Of a stretch of 64,000 nt of DNA, positions 53,150 through 62,303 are shown one piece after another (positions within the stretch are counted from its first letter, which is position 1; every line of letters begins with the position of its first letter). Origin of the DNA: Streptomyces roseofulvus (GTDB lineage: Bacteria > Actinomycetota > Actinomycetes > Streptomycetales > Streptomycetaceae); the NCBI RefSeq assembly GCF_039534915.1, contig NZ_BAAAWE010000001.1, positions 8,122,001 to 8,186,000 on the forward strand, written 5' to 3'. The notes under the pieces are model-generated. The model did not search any database. It worked only from the letters and a program-made list of their open reading frames with translations, and had not been told where the DNA came from. A program made the position numbers and the translations under genes.

Positions 53150-56100
53150 ATGGCACCACTGAACGCGACGAGCTTCGGCACGCTTCGAACCTGGAACGGC
53201 GAGCAGAGCCGGGCCTTCGAAGAACTTGCGTTCCAGCTACTCAAGGACAAAGCCCCTCCCGGAGCACGCGCGATCCGGACAGGCAACCCCGACGGCGGCG
53301 TCGAGTGGTACGCCACCCTGCCTGACGGCACCGAGCACGGGTGGCAGGCCAAACATGTCCACGGCATCGAAGCGCTTCTGACAGCCATGACCGACTCGGT
53401 CGAGCGGGTCGCGAAGGAACGGCCGGGCTTGCGGAAGCTGGTCTTCGTCATCTCCTGGAACCTGGCCACCGGCAAGAACAGACGCGAGCGCAAGTCCCAG
53501 CGTGAGAAGTACACCGACAAGGTCACCACCTGGCAGCAGACCATTCCCGGCGCCGACAGAATCGAGTTCGACCTGGTCCAGGAGAGCGACCTGCTGGACA
53601 TCCTGGCCAAGCCCGAGCACAACGGCCGGCGCTGGTTCTGGTGGGGCGACCTCATCCTCGGATCTGACTGGCTGGCGCGACACCACCAGCAACAGGCCGA
53701 TGCGGCAAGCGAGAAATACCGCCCCGACCTGCAAGTCGACGTCCCGATCCAGGACGACCTGCTCGCCCTCGGCTTCGACAAGTCAGTCCTCGCCCACTTC
53801 AACCGCCTTCTTCACGGCGTCGTGTCGGCCCTCGCCGACGTGGATGTCCACCAGGAAGGCGACGACTTTGCCGCGGCACCGCTGTACCAGGCCATTCAGC
53901 GCGCGGCCGCCACCCTGCAGGGGACGACGGCATCATTCATGCTGCAGGCGGGCGATTCCGCAGACGCCATGGACCTGCTTCTTGAAACGGCGGACAGATG
54001 TCAGAGAGCCATCGATGCTGCCAAAGACTTCGAGCGGCAACTCAAAGCAGAATGGCGCGAACTGCCCCAGGACGATCCGGCCAGGGAGAACAAGCCGACG
54101 GACCGGGCAAACAGCTACACGATCCATGACCTGCAGAGGGCGATGGGCGAGCTGATCTCCTGGATCGAATCATCAGCCGGCCAGTCGTTCCGGCGCCGGA
54201 CCTACCTCCTCACCGGGCAGGCCGGATCCGGGAAGACGCACCTCCTGCTCGACGCGACCAAGCGCGCGCTCGACGCCGGGCGCCCTGCTGTGTTTCTCGC
54301 AGGAGCATGGTTCGGCCGGAGCAGTCTCTGGGCCAGCATCGCGGACCAGCTCGGCCTGGAAAACGTCGGAGCGGACATCCTCCTGCAGGCCATGGACGCT
54401 GCCGGCGAAGCCTCAGCCATGGCTGGCAGTCGATTCCTCCTGTGTGTCGACGCCCTCAACGAGACTTCATCACCGGACTTCTGGCGTGTCCATCTCCCGG
54501 CACTGCGGGCTGCCATCAAGCCCTACCCGCACATTGCCCTTGTCGTGTCCTGCCGGGACACCTACCAGGACCTTGTCCTGGAAGGGGCAGAAGGCTCGCA
54601 CTATGTGCGCAGCAGCCATCCGGGATTTGCCGAGCGAGAGATCGAAGCAACCCAGAAGTACTTCGCGCACTACAAGCTCGAAGCACCGAAGATTCCGCTG
54701 CTGACCCCCGAGTTCGCGTTGCCGCTCTTCCTGCGGATGTACTGCGAGAGCTTGTCCGCCCCCGGCGCCGGCGTGCCCTCCACCGGCCACCAGGGCCGGA
54801 TCGCGATCTTCGAGCGATACCTTGAGGTGAAGATCGCGACAGTGGCACGCCGCTCACGGCCGGACGTAACCTCCGGATACGAACTGGACATGGCCAAAGC
54901 GCACGTCCGCAAGGCGCTGGAAGCGCTGCTCGACGAGCTGTCTCGTCTCGGGCGAGAAAGCATGAGCAGCCCCGCCGCCGAGACGTGCGTCAAGAACGCC
55001 CTCGACACGAACGCTGACGGCACGCGGATCCTGGGCCTCCTCCAGGAGGAAGGAGTCCTCACCCGCGAGCACCTTTACCTGGGCGACGCCTACGGCGAAG
55101 GCGTCCGCATCGTCTTCCAGACCTTCGCCGATTTCCTGCTTCTCAAGCGCCGCCTCGCGCAGTCCACCGACCCGCTCAACGACCAAGCCCTCAAAGACTG
55201 GTTGACCAATGAGTGCAGCTGGGGCATCAGCGAGGCAGCCACGATCCTGTTCCCTGAACTCTACGGCCTCGAACTGCCCGACCTTCTTCACATCACTCTC
55301 GGCGACGCACCGTCACGGGACGAGGACAGGGCAGCATGGGAACGCCATCGCCGCGACTCGCAGCTCTACCGCTCCCTGGTGGAGATGCTGCCCTACCGCG
55401 ACGCGCAAGCCATCTCCCAGCGCACCGTCGACCTTCTCAACGACGCACAGCCCTACCTTTCGCGCGGCGAGTTCTACCAGGTCCTGTTCACCCTGGCCCC
55501 CCAACCAGGCAACCGCCTCAACGGCGACGGACTGCACCACTACCTCAGCAAGCGCCCCATGCCGCAGCGGGACCGAGATTTCGGGTTCGCGACCTATCAC
55601 GAACTGTTCGAGCCGTTCAGCCCCGCCTCCCGCCTCGCACGCTGGGCTGCCGCCGGCCCCTATCCCGCCTACGCTGCCCACGTCATCGAGCTGGCTTGTA
55701 TCCCGTTGTGCTGGCTGCTGTCCTCACCCAACCGCTTCATGCGCGACTGGGTCACCAAAGCCCTCGTCCAGCTTTTGAGCGGCCACCTCGATGTCACGCG
55801 GACGCTCCTTGAACGGTTCTGGAAGGTCGACGACCCCTACGTTGTCCAGCGCGTCACCGCCATCGCCTACGGAGCCCTGCTCCGCAGCACGCCAGCACAA
55901 GCACCCGGTGCGCGGGCACTTGCCGAAGCCGTTCACTCGCTTGTCTTCACCCCTCCTGTCCGGGCGGACGAACTGCTCCTCGACGCCGCCCGGGGCATCG
56001 TCCGGTGGGCGGTCGCCCACCAGCTGCTGCCCGACACCGCGCTGACCTCATCCCAGCGCCCCTACGGTCTCACGCCGCCCGGACCGCCACCCACCGAAGC

Positions 56101-57673
56101 CACCATCGAGGCCAAGTACCCATGGGACAAGGACCAGCCCGACGAGGAAAGCTACGCATCCATCAGGTTCTCGCTGCTGGGCATGGGCGACTTCGGCCGA
56201 TACGTCGTCGAACCGGGTGTCCACCACTTCTCCCGGCACCGTATCGGCCAGGACTATCCGGCCCGCGGACACGGCAAGCCACGGTTCGTCAAGAGCCGCT
56301 GGAAACAGTTCACGGCATCACTCAGCGACGAGCAGCAAGCGTCGCTTGCCGATTGGCTGGCCAACCCCGAATCACGCAGCATGAGCCGCCTTGAGCTACT
56401 CCTGGAAGACGAAGACGATCCTTTCACCGAAGAGCAGCGCCAGTTGCTAGAACGCGCCTTCGTCTACCCGAAGTACGTCAGCGACGAGTACTCAGCCGAC
56501 ACCGCCCGACGGTGGATTTTCCGCCGCACCCTCAGTCTCGGCTGGACACCCGAACTCTTCGGTCGCCAAGACCGCATGATCGCCCACCGCGACGGCAGAG
56601 AAGGACACAAGGCCGAACGCTGGGGCAAGAAGTACCAGTGGATGGCCTACCACGAACTCCTGGCACGCATCGCGGACAACTACCAAACATCACGCAGATT
56701 CGACGACAGCGAACCCTACGAAGGACTGCACCAGATCATCGGCGACCGCGAAATCGACCCCAGCCTCCCGCCGATCGACTTCCGCGCCTTCAGTGAGAAC
56801 ACCGGCAGCGGCGAAACCTGCTGGGAACCACCACCGATCCAGCTACTGCGCTGGCCTCCCACACCCCTCGACTTCCGTCACTACCAAGACGACACCTCCC
56901 AGTTCATGGCCGACACAGCGACAGAACCCACCGTCCACAATTCCCTGTTCGTAACCGACCGCGACGGCAACGACTGGGTTGTGCTCGAGAGTTTCGTGAA
57001 GAAGATCGATCCACTGGCACGCAGAGGCTGGCAGGGCCTTCAGGAACACAGCTCCATCGGCACGTTTCTCACTACCGCCTCCCACGCCCGCCGTCTCGTT
57101 GCCGCCCTTCCCGAACAATCCGGTCACCGGATCAGCGACCTCACCGATTCCCATGGCCACACCGACTGCTGCTACATCGGCGAAGTAGGCCGCACCGGGC
57201 CCGCCTGCCCCAACCGGCACGCCGAATTCCACCAGACACACCTGGCAGACAAACCCTACGAAATTGCCGCAACCATGGAGCGATACACCTGGGAAGGCAA
57301 CATCCTCGACTGCTCCATTGACGCAACCACAAGCACCACCCTGCCCTCGACATTCATCCAGCAGACCGCTGCACTCACCTTCGACCCCCGCGGCCCCAGC
57401 TGGCTCGACGAAACAGGAACCCCAGTCTTCACCAACTACGACGAAGAAGGAAACGACAGCCACGCCTTCCTGGTCCGCGCATCCTTCCTGAAGAATTTCC
57501 TGACCAAGCACAAGCTCGAACTCATCGTGCTCCACCGCTTCGAACGGATGAGGCTCAGCGACAACCACAGAGGCGACAATCCCTACGTGGAGGAACGCAC
57601 CGAAGCCCGGCTCACCGAGCACTTGGTGCTCCGCTCCAACACACCACGACGCACGGAACGCAACCTCACCTGA
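53150..57673 (+). CDS. Avs-like antiviral STAND NTPase with PD-(D/E)XK-type N-terminus
   Basis: A 1,507-residue protein. Residues 15-105 look like an Mrr-type restriction fold: FEELAFQLLKD, then GNPDGGVEWYATLPDGTEHG and WQAKHV, giving Asp48, Glu52 and Gln66-x-Lys68 as likely active-site residues. A helical linker follows. The STAND NTPase has Walker A GQAGSGKT at 356-363 and Walker B LLCVDALNE at 430-438; the DALNE form is typical of Avs-type STAND proteins. The C-terminal 900 residues would be the sensor. The ATG has GGAGG eight bases upstream. Avs proteins bind phage proteins and then degrade DNA; the trigger here is unknown. The gene is intact and lies 250 bp from the Tn7-like operon, convergent with it. 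Confidence 0.85.
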   Translation: MAPLNATSFGTLRTWNGEQSRAFEELAFQLLKDKAPPGARAIRTGNPDGGVEWYATLPDGTEHGWQAKHVHGIEALLTAMTDSVERVAKERPGLRKLVFVISWNLATGKNRRERKSQREKYTDKVTTWQQTIPGADRIEFDLVQESDLLDILAKPEHNGRRWFWWGDLILGSDWLARHHQQQADAASEKYRPDLQVDVPIQDDLLALGFDKSVLAHFNRLLHGVVSALADVDVHQEGDDFAAAPLYQAIQRAAATLQGTTASFMLQAGDSADAMDLLLETADRCQRAIDAAKDFERQLKAEWRELPQDDPARENKPTDRANSYTIHDLQRAMGELISWIESSAGQSFRRRTYLLTGQAGSGKTHLLLDATKRALDAGRPAVFLAGAWFGRSSLWASIADQLGLENVGADILLQAMDAAGEASAMAGSRFLLCVDALNETSSPDFWRVHLPALRAAIKPYPHIALVVSCRDTYQDLVLEGAEGSHYVRSSHPGFAEREIEATQKYFAHYKLEAPKIPLLTPEFALPLFLRMYCESLSAPGAGVPSTGHQGRIAIFERYLEVKIATVARRSRPDVTSGYELDMAKAHVRKALEALLDELSRLGRESMSSPAAETCVKNALDTNADGTRILGLLQEEGVLTREHLYLGDAYGEGVRIVFQTFADFLLLKRRLAQSTDPLNDQALKDWLTNECSWGISEAATILFPELYGLELPDLLHITLGDAPSRDEDRAAWERHRRDSQLYRSLVEMLPYRDAQAISQRTVDLLNDAQPYLSRGEFYQVLFTLAPQPGNRLNGDGLHHYLSKRPMPQRDRDFGFATYHELFEPFSPASRLARWAAAGPYPAYAAHVIELACIPLCWLLSSPNRFMRDWVTKALVQLLSGHLDVTRTLLERFWKVDDPYVVQRVTAIAYGALLRSTPAQAPGARALAEAVHSLVFTPPVRADELLLDAARGIVRWAVAHQLLPDTALTSSQRPYGLTPPGPPPTEATIEAKYPWDKDQPDEESYASIRFSLLGMGDFGRYVVEPGVHHFSRHRIGQDYPARGHGKPRFVKSRWKQFTASLSDEQQASLADWLANPESRSMSRLELLLEDEDDPFTEEQRQLLERAFVYPKYVSDEYSADTARRWIFRRTLSLGWTPELFGRQDRMIAHRDGREGHKAERWGKKYQWMAYHELLARIADNYQTSRRFDDSEPYEGLHQIIGDREIDPSLPPIDFRAFSENTGSGETCWEPPPIQLLRWPPTPLDFRHYQDDTSQFMADTATEPTVHNSLFVTDRDGNDWVVLESFVKKIDPLARRGWQGLQEHSSIGTFLTTASHARRLVAALPEQSGHRISDLTDSHGHTDCCYIGEVGRTGPACPNRHAEFHQTHLADKPYEIAATMERYTWEGNILDCSIDATTSTTLPSTFIQQTAALTFDPRGPSWLDETGTPVFTNYDEEGNDSHAFLVRASFLKNFLTKHKLELIVLHRFERMRLSDNHRGDNPYVEERTEARLTEHLVLRSNTPRRTERNLT

Positions 57674-57920
57674 GTATTCGGCCCAGTCAAAGGAACCGCA
57701 GACCGATGGCGTCTCGCCCCACGAGGGATGGGGGTGCCCGGATGCCTGTCGGTGCCGACTTGCTGGCGCTCTGGAAGGCCAGCCGCCCCTGGACCTCCGT
57801 ACGCGGTTGGTCCGCGCCCACGCGCCCAGGCGGCGTCCCGCACAAGAGCGTCAAAACCGCGCAGAGCATTGAGGTGCTGCAGCTCTGGCAAGCGGTGCCG
57901 GTCGTTGGCGATCTCGATTT

Positions 57921-59006
57921 TCAGGCTTGTTCCGCCTGGACCAGGTCGAGGTAGTGGGCGGCGTCGTGGAGGACCTCTTGGGTGAGTGCTTCTGTCCCGT
58001 CGAGGATGGAGAGTTGGGCGGCCATGCCGATCAGCGGGGTGAGGTGTTCCATGAGGCCGTCAGTAATCCGGTAGATGTCCTTCTCGTGTTCCAGGAGGCT
58101 GCCGGGCGTGTGGTGCCGCAGCCGGAGCCTGCCGTCGAGTGTTGCCAGGGTGCTGACCCACTCGTTGGGGTGTTTCTTGCAGCGGGGCGGCAGTCGGTTG
58201 ACCCAGAGGGTGGGGACCGAGCGCGGCCGGATCGGTGCAGTGGTCTCGGTGGGCCGGCGCAGGGCTGGGAAGCGGGCGGCGCGGGCCTCGCGCAGGATGT
58301 CGCTGGAGCCGATACCGCTCCAGAAGACAGTCAGATCCAGCTCGTCGGCGAGGTAGTCGAAGAAGTCGAACGTCGGCTGCAGATCCTCGGGCCTCAGCCG
58401 GTCGATCCCGTCGACCAGACAGACCTCCGTGTGAGCGTGGCGCATCACATGGACCGCGGGGCCGGTGAAGTCCTTCATCCGTTGGACGGGCCGCTGCTCG
58501 GTGTCGGAACGGTACAGGTCCCAGCCGACGAACACCGCCAGGGCCGCTGCCCAGTCGGCGGGCGAGCCCTGTTCCGGCGGGGCGTTGACGCAGACGACCG
58601 GGATACGGCTGTCATCGATGCCGTGAAGCTTCTCGCGGCGTCCCTGGTGCGCCAGACCGATGTGGTGCAGCAGGGTGCGCTTGCCGGTACCGCGGCAGTC
58701 GCTGTCGACGGCGACGTGCTGGCAGGGGTGGCGGCGTTCGCCGTTGAGGCGCAGCAGCCGTCGTGCGGTCTTCAGGCCAGTGGCGATGTCGGTGGTTTCG
58801 ACGAGGCCGAGCTGGGCGTGGTAACGCACCCGGGGGTCGTCCTCGTCGACGGGCGTGGAGTCGTCGGCCGGGGGGATTGGGGGAGGGGAGGGTTGGTGGC
58901 GTACACGTGCCCGCCAGCCCTGCAGGGTGGTCGGCGGCCCGGGGGACAGGACCGGTGCCGGCGCGGGGGGTGGGGCGCTTTGAGCGTCGCGGACGGGGGT
59001 TCTCAC
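57921..59006 (-). CDS. tnsC: TnsC/TniB-like AAA+ protein with degenerate Walker motifs
   Basis: A 361-residue protein, last gene of the operon. After a Pro-rich N-terminus the ATPase-like core has SDCRGTGKRTLLHHIG (residues 102-117) where Walker A is expected: the first Gly is Asp103 and the Ser/Thr after Lys is Arg110. The Walker B position VCLVDGIDRL (195-204) has Gly200 instead of the catalytic Glu. Strand VFWSGIGSSDIL and the helices after it fit TniB/TnsC. In Tn7, TnsC links target selection to TnsA/TnsB using ATP. Here ATP hydrolysis looks doubtful. The GTG start overlaps the tnsB stop by 4 nt. 57674-57920 upstream of its end holds only a weak minus-strand fragment (LPELQHLNALRGFDALVRDA). 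Confidence 0.8.
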   Translation of the reverse strand: MRTPVRDAQSAPPPAPAPVLSPGPPTTLQGWRARVRHQPSPPPIPPADDSTPVDEDDPRVRYHAQLGLVETTDIATGLKTARRLLRLNGERRHPCQHVAVDSDCRGTGKRTLLHHIGLAHQGRREKLHGIDDSRIPVVCVNAPPEQGSPADWAAALAVFVGWDLYRSDTEQRPVQRMKDFTGPAVHVMRHAHTEVCLVDGIDRLRPEDLQPTFDFFDYLADELDLTVFWSGIGSSDILREARAARFPALRRPTETTAPIRPRSVPTLWVNRLPPRCKKHPNEWVSTLATLDGRLRLRHHTPGSLLEHEKDIYRITDGLMEHLTPLIGMAAQLSILDGTEALTQEVLHDAAHYLDLVQAEQA

Positions 59007-61420
59007 TGGTCGTCTCCTTGCCGTGCGCTGTCCGGTTCATCGCTGGGCAGGCCGCCGGGCGGGGGAGAGGCGGGGCTGTTGTCGGCCCGGAGGGTCTTCT
59101 CCGGGCGGGGCCGGCCGTCGGTCTTGCTTATGGGCCTGGGATCGGTGGAGGTTGGCGGGTGGAGGCCGGGCAGGGAGGCCAGGAATTCGTCAAGACTCTG
59201 GCCCGCGCCCCGGGCGGGCTCGGATGCATCGAAGAGATCTCCTGCCGGGCGGTCGAGGGACCGGAACGGGCGGACGGATTCCGGGTCCAGAGGCGGCAGG
59301 TCGCCGTAGGGCTCGGCAGGCGCCGGCAACGCCGGACGGGACGGCGCAGCCGGGCGCGGAGTTGGCTTGCTCGTGGGGGTGGTGGCCTGGGGGCCGGCGG
59401 TGGCGGTGCGCAGCAGTCGGGCGGTGGCGCGGGTGATGGCGGCCTCGTCGCGGCGGCTGCCGCCGGCGGCAAGGTGGATGTGCAGGGCCTCGGCCCATGT
59501 CTCCTCGGTCCACCGGTCACTGAGCAGCCGGCGGTGGATGAAGGGCACCTCGATCCATGGGTCGGTGCCCGGTTCGGCCCGGTGGTTGAACAGCCAGGCC
59601 ACCTCCGGGTGGTCGGGGGAGTAGTGGACCTCCCAGCGCCCCTGCTGAGCTGTGATCCCGGAGGACCCTCGGCACGGGTCCAACTTGCCTCGGCCGAGGT
59701 TGTAGGTGCGGTTGTTGATCTGGAAGCCCTTACGGCTGACCCGCACCCAGACGGCCGGCAGGAGTTTGCGGTTCTCCTGCTCGGCCAGGGTGGTGGACCG
59801 GTAGCCGCGCAGGGACACCAGCGCTGCGTACATCTGGTTGGGAGTCAGGCGCAGCCCGGGGGTGAAGGGGGAACGGAGCGCCCCGTGGGGGGTCTGCTGC
59901 CAGTGGAGGACCACCCACTGCTCGAACAGCTCCTGGAGCTGGGGGATCGTCCACAGGGGCTGCTTGCGGACGCGTTTGCCGCGCAGGTCCAGGCGGTGGT
60001 GGGTATAGGTGGCCAAGTACTGGCTGAAGCCGGTCTTCACCGCCCGCATGGCGCGCTCGACGATCGCCTTGTCGGGCGCGGTGCGTAGCCTTGCCTCGCG
60101 TACCTCGATGCCCAGGGAGTGGCAGGCGCGGGTGAAGTCCGCCGAGATGAACGGCGAGCCGTGGTCGATGACGAGCGTCTCGGGCTTGATGACGGGCCGG
60201 GCAGCGGACCCGGCGAATCGGGGGTCGGCCGCCAGGAGGTCCTCGAAGGGTAGGTCGGAGCCTTCCATGAAGGTTTCCGGCGCCCAGCCCGGCCGCGCGG
60301 GAAGCGGGGCTGTGGTCTGGGCGACGACCTGCATGGTGTCGAAGGAACGGGTGGCCCGCCCGGCGAGCCACCGCCCGGTCCCGCCGGTGCGGCCGGTCCG
60401 CTTGGGCACGATCAGCGAGCCGACGATGCTGCGGGTGGCCACGTCGATCGCGATCGTGAGCTCCACGGAGATGACCCGCCCGTCGTCCCCCAGGACGAGG
60501 ACGTCCAGCCCGGTGGTGTCGATCTGCATCAGCTCCCCGGGCCAGCGGGCCCATGTCGCCCGCCGGGAGTCAGACCGTGCCGCCGAGATGGCGGACCCGG
60601 CCGCCTGCCGGGCCGCGGCAGTGTGTGCGTTCTCCGCGGTGATCCCCAGCCGCTCCAGCAACCGGTAGAACGTCGCCGGACTGTTCACCAGCCCCCGGGC
60701 GGTCTTCGGATCGGCCAGCAGCTTCGCGTAGCGGACCCGGACCGTCTGCTCCACCCGGTCGATCAGCCGGGACAGCGTTCCCGGTGACAGACCTCTGGCC
60801 CGCTCGTCGTCCAGGATCTCCCAGACGATGTCGACCACTCGCCCGTCGACGCGTCCATGCGGGTTCGCGGTGCGCAGGTGTCGTTTGTCGACCAGGCCCA
60901 TCAGGCCTTCTTTGCGCCAGACCGCGCATTTTCGTTCCACGGTGGCCGCGGACACCGGCACTCCGGCCTGGGTGAGCTGGTCGGCCTTGGCCTGGTACCG
61001 CTGGCGCAGGGTACGGCGCTTGGGGTCGAAGGCCGGATTGGGTGGAGTGGTGGCGGGAACGTTCGGGGCCTGCTGGTGCAGTACCTCCTTGACATGCCGT
61101 TCCCACTTCTCGGCGGCCTTGCGTACGTCGCGTGGCAGGGCATGGAACTCGCCGATGCGGCCAGGCAGCGTACTGCGCGGGGCCGCCCGGTTCAGCACGG
61201 CGAAGTCGGGGGCGGAGGTCACTGCCGTCTGCAGGATGATCAGTGGCTCTGCCGGCTCCTCGGGTTCCATCGGCTCCGCGACGTCGAGGAAGAGACGAGG
61301 TCCGTGGAAGGCGGTGACCACCCAGTCGGCACCACGGAAGCGGACGGTGTCGCCCACCGCGATGGTGTCAGCAGCGGCCGGCGCCGCCGCGTCTACGGCG
61401 TGCCGGGGAGCTGCGGTCAT
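59003..61420 (-). CDS. tnsB: TnsB-like DDE transposase (Mu C-terminal type)
   Basis: An 805-residue protein with an N-terminal winged-helix region (VSAATVERKCAVWRKEGLMG), an RNase H-like integrase core with the complete triad, and a Mu-transposase beta-barrel C-terminus (YNLGRGKLDP). The triad is Asp301 in ELMQIDTTGLDV, Asp419 in TLVIDHGSPF and Glu455 in PDKAIVERAMRAVK. TnsB cuts and joins the 3' ends of the element. I chose MTAAPRHAV at 61420 because its ATG overlaps the tnsA stop (ATGA); an upstream start at 61444 exists. The C-terminal 130 residues are Pro-rich and probably disordered, the part that in Tn7 contacts TnsC. Confidence 0.92.
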   Translation of the reverse strand: MTAAPRHAVDAAAPAAADTIAVGDTVRFRGADWVVTAFHGPRLFLDVAEPMEPEEPAEPLIILQTAVTSAPDFAVLNRAAPRSTLPGRIGEFHALPRDVRKAAEKWERHVKEVLHQQAPNVPATTPPNPAFDPKRRTLRQRYQAKADQLTQAGVPVSAATVERKCAVWRKEGLMGLVDKRHLRTANPHGRVDGRVVDIVWEILDDERARGLSPGTLSRLIDRVEQTVRVRYAKLLADPKTARGLVNSPATFYRLLERLGITAENAHTAAARQAAGSAISAARSDSRRATWARWPGELMQIDTTGLDVLVLGDDGRVISVELTIAIDVATRSIVGSLIVPKRTGRTGGTGRWLAGRATRSFDTMQVVAQTTAPLPARPGWAPETFMEGSDLPFEDLLAADPRFAGSAARPVIKPETLVIDHGSPFISADFTRACHSLGIEVREARLRTAPDKAIVERAMRAVKTGFSQYLATYTHHRLDLRGKRVRKQPLWTIPQLQELFEQWVVLHWQQTPHGALRSPFTPGLRLTPNQMYAALVSLRGYRSTTLAEQENRKLLPAVWVRVSRKGFQINNRTYNLGRGKLDPCRGSSGITAQQGRWEVHYSPDHPEVAWLFNHRAEPGTDPWIEVPFIHRRLLSDRWTEETWAEALHIHLAAGGSRRDEAAITRATARLLRTATAGPQATTPTSKPTPRPAAPSRPALPAPAEPYGDLPPLDPESVRPFRSLDRPAGDLFDASEPARGAGQSLDEFLASLPGLHPPTSTDPRPISKTDGRPRPEKTLRADNSPASPPPGGLPSDEPDSARQGDDQ

Positions 61421-62151
61421 GCGATCTCTCCAGCGCTCGCCCATGCCGTCGATGACGGTGTGAGCGGGATGCTCATGTCGGTGCGCAGACGTCGCGTCCA
61501 GATCAGGTGATAGGCGAGGTCAAGCCCCAGTAACGGGGGGAGGGCGGCGGCGCGCACCCCGGAGCGGATGGTGCGCGGCGAGGTGAACTGCCCGGACAGG
61601 ACCTGGTCCTGCCCGGCCGTGAGCCACCGTGGACTGCGGGCGGCATAAAGGAGCTTGAGGTTGTCCAGTTCCACACCCTCGGGTGGCACCTGCACCTGGA
61701 TCTGCCAGCAGGCGGCCGCCGCTGCCACGGCCAGCACTTCCTGCTCGTGCCGCCACTGGTCGGTGAGTTCCTCGGGCTGCACGCAGATCACCTCGCGCCG
61801 TCCCGCCCGGGAGGCGACGAACGCCGGTCGCAAGCTGCGACGGCGCCCCTGGAAGCTCCAGCACAGCTCCATCGGCCCCGCGCTGCGCAGCCCCACCGCC
61901 GGGTCGCGGTCCAGGAGCATGGCGCAGTGCTGCTGACGCAGCGAGCCGCACGCCAGAGCCTGGCCGGTGGCCGATGCCCAGGCGTTGGTGACGAACGACT
62001 TTCGCCCCGGGTAGGGGATCGGCCGATCCAGCGGGGCCAGCTCCTCGAACGGCACCTCGGCCGCCTCGGTCACCACAAGCTCACGCCGACGCCCGAACCG
62101 GTCGAGATAACAGACGGTGATGTCGCCCGCGCTGACCAGGGTTCCCGGCAT
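61417..62151 (-). CDS. tnsA: TnsA-like protein lacking the catalytic triad
   Basis: A 244-residue protein whose middle aligns by eye with actinobacterial TnsA: YPGRKSFVTNAWASATGQAL, SLRQQHCAMLLDRDPAV and RRSLRPAFVASRAGRREVIC. TnsA normally cuts the 5' ends with a Glu (SxLERD), an Asp (PDxFA) and a Lys/Arg (DVKP). The matching positions here are Gln73, Ala110 and Gln125. If right, the protein cannot cut DNA and acts structurally, or the element moves replicatively. The ATG at 62151 has GAGGGGG seven bases upstream. An ATG at 62307 overlaps the tniQ stop, but its 52 extra codons look non-coding. Confidence 0.75.
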   Translation of the reverse strand: MPGTLVSAGDITVCYLDRFGRRRELVVTEAAEVPFEELAPLDRPIPYPGRKSFVTNAWASATGQALACGSLRQQHCAMLLDRDPAVGLRSAGPMELCWSFQGRRRSLRPAFVASRAGRREVICVQPEELTDQWRHEQEVLAVAAAAACWQIQVQVPPEGVELDNLKLLYAARSPRWLTAGQDQVLSGQFTSPRTIRSGVRAAALPPLLGLDLAYHLIWTRRLRTDMSIPLTPSSTAWASAGEIA

Positions 62152-62303
62152 GTCCGCCCCCTCTTCCACCGGTGCTGCGGGCCGCAGTCGTGCGTGTCCC
62201 CGCTCCAGCATCCGGGCATCGAGGAGATGTCCGCAGCGACTTGTATTTCCATCCTCCGATCGGGCAGATGTGTGGATGCGCGTGCGAACCATGCGAGGTG
62301 CGT

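Noticed and set aside
57583..57891. 102-codon minus-strand frame between the Avs-like gene and tnsC
   Set aside because: Part of it overlaps the Avs-like gene end and only a short stretch looks coding; no start signal or family was seen, so it is only mentioned with tnsC.
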